Numbered from the stretch's first letter, positions 16,505 to 25,028 are shown. The stretch: DNA of 64,000 nt from Rubripirellula tenax (GCF_007860125.1 NZ_SJPW01000004.1:156372-220371), one strand, 5' to 3'. The notes: generated by a model not told the origin, from the sequence alone. Numbers and translations are program-made.

Positions 16505-17437
16505 CTACTTCGCTCGGTCGTTGCGAGTCTTGGTAGTCGAAGCTGAATTATAGCCCAGACGTGTTTGATAAGCCCCCGAAAAAGCCACGATCGCCAACGC
16601 CAGCAGGTACCCAATCATAAAAGCCAGGTAGAACGGTGCCGCATCCTGAAACGTGACACTTGGCGGCTTGCCATCAACCAACGCTCGCAGATTGGCTGGA
16701 TCGAATTTGGCTTGCGCTAGCCCCAGCCCCAAACCGCCGAGGACCGCGAAGGATACGGCCGCAAGCGCCATCGTGACCCGGCGAAGACGCCGGTGATCCA
16801 GAAACGCGTAATTCACCGACGCCGCCATCAATGGCCCCAGCCCCCAGATCGCCACCGTGATGGTCCAATAGTCGACCTCGGCAACCGGCGTCGCGTAGTG
16901 GCGAATCGCCGTCAAAAGCGCCGCCGCGCAGGCTGTCGCCATGATCAAGTCCGACAAGCGAAACTGCCGACTTCGTTGATCGGAGATTGCTTCACCAGCC
17001 CGCTTGGTCGTCCACTTCGGAATATGGAAAAGCAGGAAAACAACACACTGCGCCAGGCCAAGGCCCCCGATGTTCGAAAGATGTCGTAACCAATCGTTGG
17101 TGCCAAGGAAGTTCAGGAGCATCGCTGCGACCCCAACAATCAAGACTCGCACAAAAAACTGGATCCATGGCTTGCCGATGCAAGATGCGATCCAGATGGC
17201 TCCCGAAGTCAAACCAAAGACCACCCCGATGCTGGCCAGGTCCAGCATCATCATGCGTTGGCTGGACAGTTGCGAGAAGCTAGTTTTCTCGCCGGCCCAG
17301 CGAAACGCCCATCCCTGCACGAGAGCGATCGCCACGGCAAACACCATCAGGACGAGCATCGATTGTGCGCCCAGTCGCGGTATCAGCACCGAATCGGATT
17401 CGGTGGTAACATTTCGGCGGGATTCCCTTGCACGCAA
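16505..17437 (-). CDS. Multi-pass membrane protein of unknown function
   Basis: 310 residues with seven or eight hydrophobic segments, among them AQSMLVLMVFAVAIALVQGW, IASIGVV-type helices, VRVLIVGVAAMLLNFLG, LGLAQCVVFLLFHI and FYLAFMIGYLLALAIVAFSG. The central cytoplasmic-type segment RQFRLSDLIMATACAAALLTAIR is a pattern seen repeatedly in Planctomycete membrane proteins of unknown function. No catalytic motif was recognised. It is the first gene of a probable two-gene operon with the LRAT-like gene and is divergent from the AroE-like gene. Confidence 0.65.
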   Translation of the reverse strand: MRARESRRNVTTESDSVLIPRLGAQSMLVLMVFAVAIALVQGWAFRWAGEKTSFSQLSSQRMMMLDLASIGVVFGLTSGAIWIASCIGKPWIQFFVRVLIVGVAAMLLNFLGTNDWLRHLSNIGGLGLAQCVVFLLFHIPKWTTKRAGEAISDQRSRQFRLSDLIMATACAAALLTAIRHYATPVAEVDYWTITVAIWGLGPLMAASVNYAFLDHRRLRRVTMALAAVSFAVLGGLGLGLAQAKFDPANLRALVDGKPPSVTFQDAAPFYLAFMIGYLLALAIVAFSGAYQTRLGYNSASTTKTRNDRAK

Positions 17438-17513
17438 CGCATCATTCCTGTGTCACAAGCGGTACACCCGATGCGGGCGTCTTTCAGTCGGCTGTAAGAG
17501 TCTGCTGGGCAAC

Positions 17514-17526
17514 CCCAAGGCTTGGG
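17514..17526. promoter_or_regulatory. Palindrome between divergent genes
   Basis: CCCAAG-G-CTTGGG is a perfect 6+1+6 palindrome in the 153-bp gap between the leftward membrane-protein gene and the rightward AroE-like gene. It could be an operator; no regulator is known. Confidence 0.25.
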
Positions 17527-17590
17527 CTTAGAGTTTTGAACCTAACACCACTTTCACTCAACTCGCGCATCTGAAGCTGATCGATTGAAC

Positions 17591-18319
17591 ATGGATGGTA
17601 CCACCGAACCAATCATCGCGGTCATCGGGCACCCGATCGCTGGCAACCCGAGCCAGTTTGCGATCGAGCGGGCCCTGGCGGCCCATCAACTGGATTGGCG
17701 AGTACTATCGTTCGACGTCCATCCCGAGCACATCGCGGCAGCGCTGGAGGGATTTAAAGTTACCGGAATTGCGGGCGTCGTTATCGCACCGTCCGTGATG
17801 CGAGTCGCTGCCGATTGGTATGCGACCAAAACCGGAATGCCCGCGACGGCGATTGATTGTCTGTACCGCGATGAAGACTTGCAATTCCGCGCGACCTACG
17901 AGCAACAGGCCTGGGTCGATGGCATCATGGACTCACACGCACCGGCGAATCGACTTTGGATCGGAGACCGAGACGACACCCTGCCGATCAGTGTCGATAA
18001 TTTTTCGGATGCGGACTTTGCCGCCAATCCGACGATCGAAACCATTGCCGCCGCAAACTTGATCGTCCTGGCCGGAAACGTCGGCGATATCACGAACCTG
18101 GATGTCGACGAGTGGCCGTCCAATGACGGGTCGACAGTGGTGGTCGACTTGACCGAAGAGCATCCCTACGAGATGGCAATCACCGACTTGGGATATCAAT
18201 GGATCGGATGTCACCAGCGGTGGGTCGGCATGCTGTCACGCTGCTTCGAGCGTTGGACGGGCATCAAGCCGACGGACGAAGTGATCAGTGATGCGATTGA
18301 AGAATACCTCGGCGTTTAA
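17591..18319 (+). CDS. Shikimate dehydrogenase-like N-terminal-domain protein, probably non-catalytic
   Basis: 242 residues. The N-terminus (IIAVIGHPIAGNPSQFAIERALAA, with FDVHPEHIAAALEGF and GIAGVVIAPSVM) follows the substrate-binding domain of AroE. The Ser-x-Ser that binds shikimate and the catalytic Lys of the NVTxPxK motif are absent (GVVIAPSVM instead), and the C-terminal half lacks a clear GxGGxxxA nucleotide motif. It is therefore unlikely to be an active shikimate dehydrogenase. ATG chosen; a TTG two codons earlier is in frame. The next gene starts 2 bp after the stop, and the third gene overlaps the second, giving a tight three-gene operon. Confidence 0.6.
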   Translation: MDGTTEPIIAVIGHPIAGNPSQFAIERALAAHQLDWRVLSFDVHPEHIAAALEGFKVTGIAGVVIAPSVMRVAADWYATKTGMPATAIDCLYRDEDLQFRATYEQQAWVDGIMDSHAPANRLWIGDRDDTLPISVDNFSDADFAANPTIETIAAANLIVLAGNVGDITNLDVDEWPSNDGSTVVVDLTEEHPYEMAITDLGYQWIGCHQRWVGMLSRCFERWTGIKPTDEVISDAIEEYLGV

Positions 18320-18321
18320 GC

Positions 18322-19245
18322 ATGTCAGAACCCCAAGTGAATGCATCTAGACTGGATTCGAGCGGCAACGAAATGGTGCTGCGTGATGATCACATCATCG
18401 AAACCGTTGCGACGCTTCAGCGGCGGATCGAAGACCGTTTTCCCAATGCCGGCTTAGCCAGTTTGTGCATGCGGTTGCATCAAGTCGCGTGCAAGGCAGC
18501 CGAAAAATCGGCTTCGATCGCCCAGCCGATTCGTTGGATTCGCGTGTTCGTTTACTTGATCGCGGCGGCGCTCCTGGGGTCCCTGGTGGCGGCCATCTAC
18601 TTCGCGATTCAATTCGTCAACATCGACCCTGCGGCAATCGCGGAAGAGATTTCCGCGGAACCCGTTGGGGTCGTGTTTTGGATCCAAGCATTGGAATCGA
18701 TTCTCAACGACATCATCTTTTTGGCCATCGCGATTTTCTTTCTGTTCAGCCTCGAGAATCGAATCAAGCGTCGACGCGCGCTGGCCGCGCTGCATGAATT
18801 GCGATCGATCGCGCACGTGATCGATATGCACCAGTTGACCAAAGACCCAGAGCGTTTCTTTCGCAAGAACAGCGATACCAAGCACTCACCCAAGCAAACG
18901 ATGACGCCGTTCCTGCTAAACCGATATCTCGACTACTGCAGCGAGATGCTGTCGTTGACCGGAAAGATTGCGGCTTTGTACGTGCAGCACTTCGACGATG
19001 CCGATGCCGTCGCGGCGGTATCCGAAATCGAACAATTGACGAACGGCATGTCTCGCAAGATTTGGCAAAAGATCATGGTGCTTGAACAGTCTCGCGAAGC
19101 GCTCGACCGCATCGACGCCGAACATGCGACCGCCGCATCGAAGACACACACTGCGCCGGTGACGCCAGCAATGCCGCCCACATCGGATCCGTCCGATTCG
19201 TCGGTCCGCCAAGTACCGCGACGAAGCAAAGGAGACGCCTCTTGA
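18322..19245 (+). CDS. Two-TM membrane protein of unknown function
   Basis: 307 residues. The first 70 are soluble and helical, then two transmembrane helices (IRVFVYLIAAALLGSLVAAI and IFLAIAIFFLFSLENRIK) separated by a short loop, then a C-terminal helical domain of about 140 residues with a Ser/Thr/Pro-rich tail. The segment ENRIKRRRALAALHELRSIA, followed by HVIDMHQLTKDPER and FLLNRYLDYCSEMLSL, is a recognisable conserved block in bacterial proteins of unknown function. Both termini are predicted cytoplasmic. Second gene of the AroE-like/SMUG operon; its stop overlaps the next start. Confidence 0.65.
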   Translation: MSEPQVNASRLDSSGNEMVLRDDHIIETVATLQRRIEDRFPNAGLASLCMRLHQVACKAAEKSASIAQPIRWIRVFVYLIAAALLGSLVAAIYFAIQFVNIDPAAIAEEISAEPVGVVFWIQALESILNDIIFLAIAIFFLFSLENRIKRRRALAALHELRSIAHVIDMHQLTKDPERFFRKNSDTKHSPKQTMTPFLLNRYLDYCSEMLSLTGKIAALYVQHFDDADAVAAVSEIEQLTNGMSRKIWQKIMVLEQSREALDRIDAEHATAASKTHTAPVTPAMPPTSDPSDSSVRQVPRRSKGDAS

Positions 19246-20000
19246 ATTCGCCCAAACGCCAACCGGTGACATCCGGATCTCGCAAGAAGTTGGTCGCTGC
19301 GGCCACGCAACTGCGTCGCAGCGTCGACGCGTTGACCTTTGCCGAACCGGTCACGCATGTTTACAACCCGCTGGGGTACGCCTGGAAAGCTCATCAAGCC
19401 TATTTGTCGATGGCGAATGATGCGGGCTCCCGCGTCGTCTTCTTGGGAATGAATCCCGGGCCATGGGGCATGGCTCAGACGGGCGTGCCGTTTGGCGAAG
19501 TGGCTGCCGCGAGAGACTGGCTAGGCATCAATGTCCCCGTCGATCGGCCCGACAACGAACACCCCAAACGACCCGTCGAAGGCTTTCAATGCGCCCGCAG
19601 CGAAGTCAGCGGACGACGATTGTGGGGGCTGTTTGCGGATCGATTCGATACGGCCAAAGAGTTTTTCGAGGACCATTTCGTCGTCAATTATTGCCCGCTT
19701 GTATTCATGGAATCGTCAGCAAGAAATCGGACACCCGACAAGCTTTCGCCTTCGGAACGTGAATCGTTGGACGCAATTTGCGACCGGCACTTGGCAAAGG
19801 TGCTAACCGCTTTGCGCCCCGAATATGCCGTAGGGATTGGCGCGTATGCGGAAAAGTCGATGCAGCGGGTCGTCGCGTCGATCTCGTGCGATGCCGTGGT
19901 GACTCGCATCCTGCATCCCAGCCCGGCGTCACCGGCCGCAAACCGAGACTGGGCCGGAACGGCCAAATCGCAACTGATCGAAGCGGGCGTTTGGAGATGA
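19242..20000 (+). CDS. SMUG1-family uracil-DNA glycosylase
   Basis: 252 residues. It starts at a TTG that overlaps the previous stop (TTGA) and has AAAGGAG upstream at good spacing. Motif I is FLGMNPGPWGMAQTGVPFGE (about residues 67-86), which forms the uracil pocket and the water-activating loop with Asn. Motif II is HPSPASPAAN near residue 225, with the catalytic-loop His. NYCPLVFM carries the Asn that recognises uracil. Enzymes of this family excise uracil and oxidised pyrimidines from DNA. SMUG1-type proteins are less common in bacteria than UDG family 1 but occur in Planctomycetes. Third gene of a coupled operon. Confidence 0.88.
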   Translation: MNSPKRQPVTSGSRKKLVAAATQLRRSVDALTFAEPVTHVYNPLGYAWKAHQAYLSMANDAGSRVVFLGMNPGPWGMAQTGVPFGEVAAARDWLGINVPVDRPDNEHPKRPVEGFQCARSEVSGRRLWGLFADRFDTAKEFFEDHFVVNYCPLVFMESSARNRTPDKLSPSERESLDAICDRHLAKVLTALRPEYAVGIGAYAEKSMQRVVASISCDAVVTRILHPSPASPAANRDWAGTAKSQLIEAGVWR

Positions 20001-20031
20001 ACGTAGGAACAGGCTGATCGATTTCGCCGCT

Positions 20032-20059
20032 GATGTCAGAGCGGGGATGTCAAAGCGGG
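20032..20059. repeat. Tandem 14-bp direct repeat
   Basis: GATGTCAGAGCGGG is directly followed by GATGTCAAAGCGGG (one mismatch). It lies in the 128-bp gap upstream of the acidic protein gene and could be a paired regulator-binding site. Confidence 0.45.
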
Positions 20060-20128
20060 ATGGCACGACGATCGATCTCCCTTGCGTTACAATAAAAATC
20101 TCTTCTCTATCCATGCAAAAGTGCGGCC

Positions 20129-21352
20129 ATGATCAGCGACGATCTCGAAGAGCTCTACAAGTTGTTGCGAGGTAGCCGTTCGGCAAACGCCGTTCTGGAT
20201 GCTCGCGCCCTGATTCAAGAAAACAAAGCGGTCCTCGCCTTCGCCAAGCTGGTGGACGCGAGAGAGTCGTATATGGAGAGTCGTTCGCGGTTACTGAAAC
20301 AAGTTCCCGAGGAACAATTCAAAGGCACTTCCAAGGAAGACGTGCGGAATCGAAAGGTGTTGCTTCGCAAGCAAGAAAAGACACACGAGATTCTTAAAGC
20401 CTTCGAAGAAGTGATGCCTTTGGTCGAACGCGTTGCGAAACGGGAGGAAGCCGCCGCGGCGGCGGAAGCGGTCAGCGTCACGGTCGATGAAATTGAAGAT
20501 GAAGATGACGAACCCGAACTGGTCGTTTCGCCAGCAGACCCGTCGATCGATGATGATGATGCACCCGCCGACGACGAAGCAGTCGATGAACCCGACGCCC
20601 CCATTCCCTCGCGATTGGCAACATCAGCGGATATTACCCAGCGGTTTGTCGAAGCATTTAACGATCATGACGACGACGGACAGCTCGATCTGGTCAACGA
20701 TGAATTCGGATTTCGCGAAGTCAACTCCGATGACGACATCTACCCCAGTGCGGTGTACTTGATCCGGTTGAATGAAAAAAACTTCTTGGTTCGGACGGCG
20801 CTGACAGCGGCCAGCGACCGCACGATTGAACTGGAAAGCGTGACCGACGAACGCGTCATCAAACCGTTTTCTCGCGAAGACTTTTTTGCTCTCGGCAAGC
20901 GTCACCGGATGGTTCTATTGACCAAATCGTTGATCGTCGAAGACTCCTCGTCATTCGATGACGACGATGATGATGAGAACGGCGAGCAGCATGTGCTGGA
21001 CATGGCGGCGTTCGGCCAACTGTTGACAGCGGCCCAGCGCAGTGGCTTGGTCAGTGGCGCCGACCAAATCGGGCACGTTCGCGATCGCGAATTTCGGATG
21101 GAAAAATATGACCTGGCCTACCAGGCGATCGACGCAATTTTCTCTCGTTTCACGGCCGATGCCAGCCAGCGAGCTCAGCAGTTGGTCCGTGAAGATAACG
21201 ACATCTCAGCGGGCCGATTGAAGATTTCCCCCAAAGACTTACAGGCGAAACGAATCCGCGACCGAATGCAGACCCAGGAAGTCGAACGTGCACGCCGTCG
21301 GTTCCAGGTCGTCCTGGAAGGTTTGCGAGTCCTCGGATCGGGCGTTAGCTGA
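20129..21352 (+). CDS. Acidic protein of unknown function
   Basis: 407 residues, no signal peptide or membrane segment. The first 110 residues are helical and charged (NRKVLLRKQEKTHEILKAFE). An Asp/Glu/Ala-rich linker spans residues about 125-165, then a beta-rich domain (AVYLIRLNEKNFLVRTALTA, SREDFFALGKRHRMVLLTKS), and a C-terminal helical segment with many Arg and Gln (DLQAKRIRDRMQTQEVERAR). A second Asp run (SSFDDDDDDENG) interrupts the C-terminal part. The function is unknown. It precedes the rplA gene by 235 bp, in the place where rplK is usually found. Confidence 0.7.
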   Translation: MISDDLEELYKLLRGSRSANAVLDARALIQENKAVLAFAKLVDARESYMESRSRLLKQVPEEQFKGTSKEDVRNRKVLLRKQEKTHEILKAFEEVMPLVERVAKREEAAAAAEAVSVTVDEIEDEDDEPELVVSPADPSIDDDDAPADDEAVDEPDAPIPSRLATSADITQRFVEAFNDHDDDGQLDLVNDEFGFREVNSDDDIYPSAVYLIRLNEKNFLVRTALTAASDRTIELESVTDERVIKPFSREDFFALGKRHRMVLLTKSLIVEDSSSFDDDDDDENGEQHVLDMAAFGQLLTAAQRSGLVSGADQIGHVRDREFRMEKYDLAYQAIDAIFSRFTADASQRAQQLVREDNDISAGRLKISPKDLQAKRIRDRMQTQEVERARRRFQVVLEGLRVLGSGVS

Positions 21353-21587
21353 GCCCTGGTCTCGCCTCAGACGATGATTATTCTGCGAAAATATCGTGCC
21401 AAAGGGGCTGATTGGCGTTGACGTTCTGCGTTCGGTTCGCCAAATTCTGGCCTTCGCAGGCGAGAGCTTGTTAGAAGTGGGAGAAGTTGCCGCCACCGGC
21501 AGTGTTTTGCTGATCGCCAGCCGCGTTCAGTTTCTGGTGGGCCGGGTGACTTCGCCAAACCACCCGACCAACGAAAGTCGTGACCAG

Positions 21588-22265
21588 ATGGGTAAAAAAT
21601 CCAAGCGCTATCGCGCTTCGCTTGAAAAGCAACCTAAGAACGCTCTGCCGCTCTCTGAAGCTGTAGAAGCACTTAAAAAATACGACTCGACCAAGTTCGA
21701 CCAAACCGTCGAAGTCCACATGCGTTTGGGCGTTGACCCCAACCAGGCAGACCAAATCATTCGTGGTTCGCTGGTACTTCCCAACGGGATCGGTAAAACG
21801 CAGCGCGTCGTCGTATTCGCCAAAGGCGATGCGGCCAAAGCAGCCGAAGAAGCGGGTGCTGACCAAGTCGGACAAGAAGACTTGGCCAAAAAAATCAAAG
21901 ACGGCTGGACCGATTTCGACGTTTGTATCGCCGCACCCGACATGATGGGTTTGGTCGGTCCTCTCGGCCGAGTTCTGGGTCCTCGCGGATTGATGCCTAG
22001 CCCACGGGCCGGAACCGTAACGCCTGACGTTGCGAAGGTTGTTGGCGAGTACAAAGCCGGTAAAGTTGAATTCCGAAATGACAAGGGCGGAAACGTTCAT
22101 GCCATGGTTGGAAAGATGAGTTTCGACACGCCAAAGCTCGTCGAGAACATCAAAGCCTTCACGAACTTCGTCGAAGGTCTCAAGCCCCAGTCGGTCAAAG
22201 GGGCCTATGTTCGAGGGGTTGCGATTTGTGCAACGATGAGCCCCAGCGTCAGAGTGACCGGTTAG
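21588..22265 (+). CDS. rplA: 50S ribosomal protein L1
   Basis: 225 residues, begun at [15 protein letters not shown]; the open frame extends 64 codons upstream, but that part lacks homology. The family signatures are [59 protein letters not shown] split across the central domain, and [15 protein letters not shown]1 forms the mobile L1 stalk near the ribosomal E site and in many bacteria represses its own mRNA. The gene is first of a rplA-rplJ-rplL series. The usual upstream rplK is absent, while the 235-bp leader is long enough for feedback control. Confidence 0.96.
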   Translation: MGKKSKRYRASLEKQPKNALPLSEAVEALKKYDSTKFDQTVEVHMRLGVDPNQADQIIRGSLVLPNGIGKTQRVVVFAKGDAAKAAEEAGADQVGQEDLAKKIKDGWTDFDVCIAAPDMMGLVGPLGRVLGPRGLMPSPRAGTVTPDVAKVVGEYKAGKVEFRNDKGGNVHAMVGKMSFDTPKLVENIKAFTNFVEGLKPQSVKGAYVRGVAICATMSPSVRVTG

Positions 22266-22390
22266 GCGAGGGTCCAGTGCGTTTCGTCGAGTGTGTTTCG
22301 GGATACCGAAGCCGTTTGATGGTCGAACGCAGAACGATTTTTGCCCGCTGAAATTTAGACCGAAACGATCCTGCGAAGTGAACCCAATCG
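22266..22390 (+). promoter_or_regulatory. Probable L10 leader between rplA and rplJ
   Basis: A 125-nt non-coding gap separates rplA and rplJ. In many bacteria this position contains the L10(L12)4-binding leader that represses rplJ-rplL translation. No consensus secondary structure was verified by hand. Confidence 0.35.
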
Positions 22391-22915
22391 ATGAGTAAAT
22401 ACGTCAAAGAACTCGTTACACGCGATATCAAGCGTCGACTCGATGGAGTCGAAGATGCTGTGCTCGTAAAATGTGTGGGGATGGACGCCAACACAACCAA
22501 CGAGCTTCGCGGCGAGTTGGAGAAGATGGACATCCACATGGTGGTTGTCAAAAACTCGCTGGCCCGTCGTGCCACCGAAGGCACTGGGCTGCAAAACGCT
22601 TTTGAAGGCGCCAGCGGACAGATCGGTGTCTGTTGGGGCTCGACCGACTTTGTTTCGCTTGTCAAAGTCCTTGTCAAACTTGACAAGGATAAAGAGAAGT
22701 ACAACAAGTTCGTCGCCGATGGCGGCGTGATGGATGGCGAAAAGCTTGACGCCGATGGCTTGAAAGCTGTCAGCAAATGGCCCAGTCGCCAAGAACAAAT
22801 TTCGATGCTGGTCGGCCAAATCCTTGGCCCAGGCTCCGGACTTTCCGGTGCATTGCTTGGACCGGGTAGAAAACTTAATAGCCAGATTAAAAAGAAGAGC
22901 GAAGGCGACGAATAG
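22391..22915 (+). CDS. rplJ: 50S ribosomal protein L10
   Basis: 174 residues. SKYVKELVTRDIKRRLDG and the HMVVVKNSLARRATEG block are the RNA-binding N-terminal domain of L10. The C-terminal helix that carries L7/L12 dimers follows, with a Gly/Pro-rich segment (GQILGPGSGLSGALLGPGRK) and a Lys-rich tail. L10 forms the base of the stalk that recruits translation factors. Located between rplA and rplL as expected. Confidence 0.95.
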   Translation: MSKYVKELVTRDIKRRLDGVEDAVLVKCVGMDANTTNELRGELEKMDIHMVVVKNSLARRATEGTGLQNAFEGASGQIGVCWGSTDFVSLVKVLVKLDKDKEKYNKFVADGGVMDGEKLDADGLKAVSKWPSRQEQISMLVGQILGPGSGLSGALLGPGRKLNSQIKKKSEGDE

Positions 22916-22975
22916 TTTTTGTCACCCAGCCGACCGTCCCCTACCAAACCACCAACTGTTTTTGAGGATTTAAAG

Positions 22976-23389
22976 ATGTCAGAAGAAACCGCCGTTGCCG
23001 AATACAGCGCCGAAACCAAATCGATGGGCGACAAAATCGCCGAATTGACTCTGAAGCAAGCCAAAGAGCTTAGCGATTACTTGAAGGATGCTTACGGCAT
23101 CGAACCCGCCTCCGGTGGCGGTGGAATGATGATGATGGCAGCAGGCGACGGCGACGGTGCCGCTGCGGCCGTTGAGCAAACCGAGTTCGACGTGATCCTG
23201 ACCGGATTCGGCGACAAGAAACTGAACGTCGTCAAAGTTGTTAAGAACCTGACCGGCGCTTCGCTGATGGAAGCCAAGAAGATGGTTGAAGGCGTTCCTG
23301 CAACGCTGAAGCAAGCCGTTTCGAAGGAAGACGCCGAAAAGGTCAAAGCAGAAATCGAAGAAGCTGGTGGCTCGGTCGAACTGAAGTAG
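22976..23389 (+). CDS. rplL: 50S ribosomal protein L7/L12
   Basis: 137 residues, begun at MSEETAVAEYSAETKS with GAGG upstream; 19 in-frame codons before it have no homology. An N-terminal dimerisation domain (LTLKQAKELSDYLKDAYGIE) is joined by a Gly/Ala/Met hinge to the C-terminal factor-binding domain (EFDVILTGFGDKKLNVVKVV, then LMEAKKMVEGVPATLKQAVS). The hinge includes a Met run (GGGGMMMMAAG) that is unusual. Slightly longer than the typical 120-130 residues. A terminator follows, so the unit ends here instead of continuing into rpoB. Confidence 0.96.
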   Translation: MSEETAVAEYSAETKSMGDKIAELTLKQAKELSDYLKDAYGIEPASGGGGMMMMAAGDGDGAAAAVEQTEFDVILTGFGDKKLNVVKVVKNLTGASLMEAKKMVEGVPATLKQAVSKEDAEKVKAEIEEAGGSVELK

Positions 23390-23424
23390 TTCGAGACCGA
23401 CTTCCAGTCATCAACACGCACGTG

Positions 23425-23455
23425 ACCCCGTTAGCCATTGCCGACGGGGTTTCTT
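23425..23455 (+). terminator. Probable terminator after rplL
   Basis: ACCCCGT (23425-23431) and ACGGGGT (23444-23450) form a 7-bp stem with a 12-nt loop followed by a short T-rich tract (TTCTTG). The tract is weak, so termination may be partial. Confidence 0.6.
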
Positions 23456-23574
23456 GCTGCGCGGTCCGCTCGGCGTGTGTGGATACCCAAGCCCCACCAA
23501 GGCTAGGCAAATTCGCTAGCGTGACACGGTTCGTAGAGCATGCCCGATGCCGTGCGATCTCGAGCCTTTTACGG

Positions 23575-24390
23575 CTACCGAAAGAACGGCAACGCCGGCA
23601 GATTCGCGACTCCGACTCCGCCGCCCGTATTGGGCGCCAGGGCCTGGCCGTAGGTCGCTGATGGTGTCGGCATCAAGTCGGTTGCGGCCATTCCCGATTG
23701 ACCGATCGTGCGGCGGGGCGGATCGCTGGTCATCCGCCCGACTGTCGTTGCCGCGATTCGCGGAGCGGTATACGTCGGCGATTGCGCGTAGTTCGCCCCC
23801 ATCGGCTCGACCCGCTGATCGCTCTCGAGCGGTCGAAGGCGGGCTGCGATCGCATCGGACACGCCCGAGGTCGTGGGTTGGGGCGCGACGCGACCGATGG
23901 CCTCGTATTCGACTTTCTGTTCGCGATCCATACGCACGATCTGTTGTGGAACGTCGACCTTTCGGGTCTCTGGGATCCACTGCGTCTTGGACTGGGTCCG
24001 TTGAACGACTTCGTTTCGAGCTTCCCATCGTGTCTGCGGCACATGCTCGTACGCCACGGTCGGCTGCTGGAATGGGTTCCAGCGTCCGGTGACCCGCGGT
24101 TGCCAAACATTTTCGGTGATCGGCGTGTAGACGGTTCGGTTTTCGGGCCGGGTTTCGTGAACGGTCTTGGGTGTGAAGACCGTTTGTTCCTGCGAAACCA
24201 TCTTTGTTTCGACGACGGGTGTTTCGATCGTCTTGGCGACCTGGCGATAGACAATGCCAGTCGCGGGATCGGTATAGTACCCTGGCCCTGATTGGGCCAG
24301 CGCCGACGTTGATAGGATCGTGGTTGTGATTGCAGCAGCGGTGATCGAAAATCCGCGCATGACAACCCGAGACGAGATCCGAGTTTTCAT
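23575..24390 (-). CDS. Secreted protein with repeated V/Y-T-P motifs
   Basis: 271 residues when begun at MKTRISSRVVMRGF; the open frame extends upstream without homology. A signal peptide (about residues 1-32) ends at STSALAQ. The mature part has a stretch of short beta-strand-like repeats with aromatic/Val-Thr-Pro motifs: TVFTPKTVHETRPENRTVYT, PITENVWQPRVTGRW and TRWEARNEVVQRTQSKTQW. This layout is like secreted Planctomycete proteins with tandem repeat segments, possibly cell-surface proteins. The C-terminus is Pro/Gly/Thr-rich. No enzyme motif. Divergent from the Trm112-like gene. Confidence 0.7.
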   Translation of the reverse strand: MKTRISSRVVMRGFSITAAAITTTILSTSALAQSGPGYYTDPATGIVYRQVAKTIETPVVETKMVSQEQTVFTPKTVHETRPENRTVYTPITENVWQPRVTGRWNPFQQPTVAYEHVPQTRWEARNEVVQRTQSKTQWIPETRKVDVPQQIVRMDREQKVEYEAIGRVAPQPTTSGVSDAIAARLRPLESDQRVEPMGANYAQSPTYTAPRIAATTVGRMTSDPPRRTIGQSGMAATDLMPTPSATYGQALAPNTGGGVGVANLPALPFFR

Positions 24391-24496
24391 GGCAATCCTT
24401 TCGCCTGGTACTGCGGACAAACGGTTGTGAGCAACGAGGCAGAGCCTCCAGACCCAAAAATCGACCAGACACGCATCCCAAACTGAGTGAAAATCG

Positions 24497-24742
24497 ATGT
24501 TAGACCAAAAATTGATCTCGCTACTTCGCTGTCCGATCGACGGAACGCCGTTAAAAGAGGCTGATAGCTCGATCATTGACCGGGTGAATCAAGCGATCGC
24601 CGCAGGAAGTCTTCGAGACCGACACGACCAGAAAATATCTCGCCCCGTTGATGGGGGGCTGGCCAACCAGTCACAGACGCGAATCTATCCGATTCGTGAG
24701 GGAATACCCAGCTTGGTGGCCGACGAGGCGATCGACTTGTGA
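24497..24742 (+). CDS. Trm112/UPF0434-like small protein with reduced Cys set
   Basis: 81 residues. LISLLRCPIDGTPL at the start and YPIREGIPSLVADEAI at the end match the Trm112p-like/YcaR fold, which normally holds a zinc ion through four Cys (CPxCxG and CxxCxxxYP). Only the first Cys is kept; an insert of about 25 residues with RDRHDQKISRPVDGG replaces the middle strands. It is unlikely to bind zinc in the usual way. In bacteria such proteins accompany methyltransferases or lipid A genes, but no such partner is adjacent. Confidence 0.78.
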   Translation: MLDQKLISLLRCPIDGTPLKEADSSIIDRVNQAIAAGSLRDRHDQKISRPVDGGLANQSQTRIYPIREGIPSLVADEAIDL

Positions 24743-24791
24743 GCAGAATCCAGTTTCAAGTTCTCGATCACGTTGCCAATCACAGCGGCGC

Positions 24792-25028
24792 CTACAACCA
24801 ATCGCCTTCTTCACCGCGCGGGTCGCTACACCATTTGGTCAGCGATTCGACGACCATATCGCGTTCAGCCGCGCCGGTCCAAAGCGAATCGTCGACATCC
24901 AGACGGACTTCGTAGTCGCCTTCGTGCATACAGTCCGGCTCGCCACAAAAATGGGGCACATCCGCCACCCAAACGATGCGGTAGAGCGGGACCTGCTTGT
25001 CGTCGATTCGGACCAGCGGTGAATCCAT
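24792..25028 (-). CDS. Small conserved-looking protein of unknown function
   Basis: 78 residues, ATG start, 51 bp downstream of proC on the same strand, so probably in its operon. The sequence IDDKQVPLYRIVWVADVPHF is ordered, then CGEPDC and EGDYEVRLDVDDSLWTG, and a C-terminal Cys. The composition fits a folded cytoplasmic protein better than the overlapping frames, and the two close Cys could bind a metal. Not assigned to a family. Confidence 0.55.
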   Translation of the reverse strand: MDSPLVRIDDKQVPLYRIVWVADVPHFCGEPDCMHEGDYEVRLDVDDSLWTGAAERDMVVESLTKWCSDPRGEEGDWL

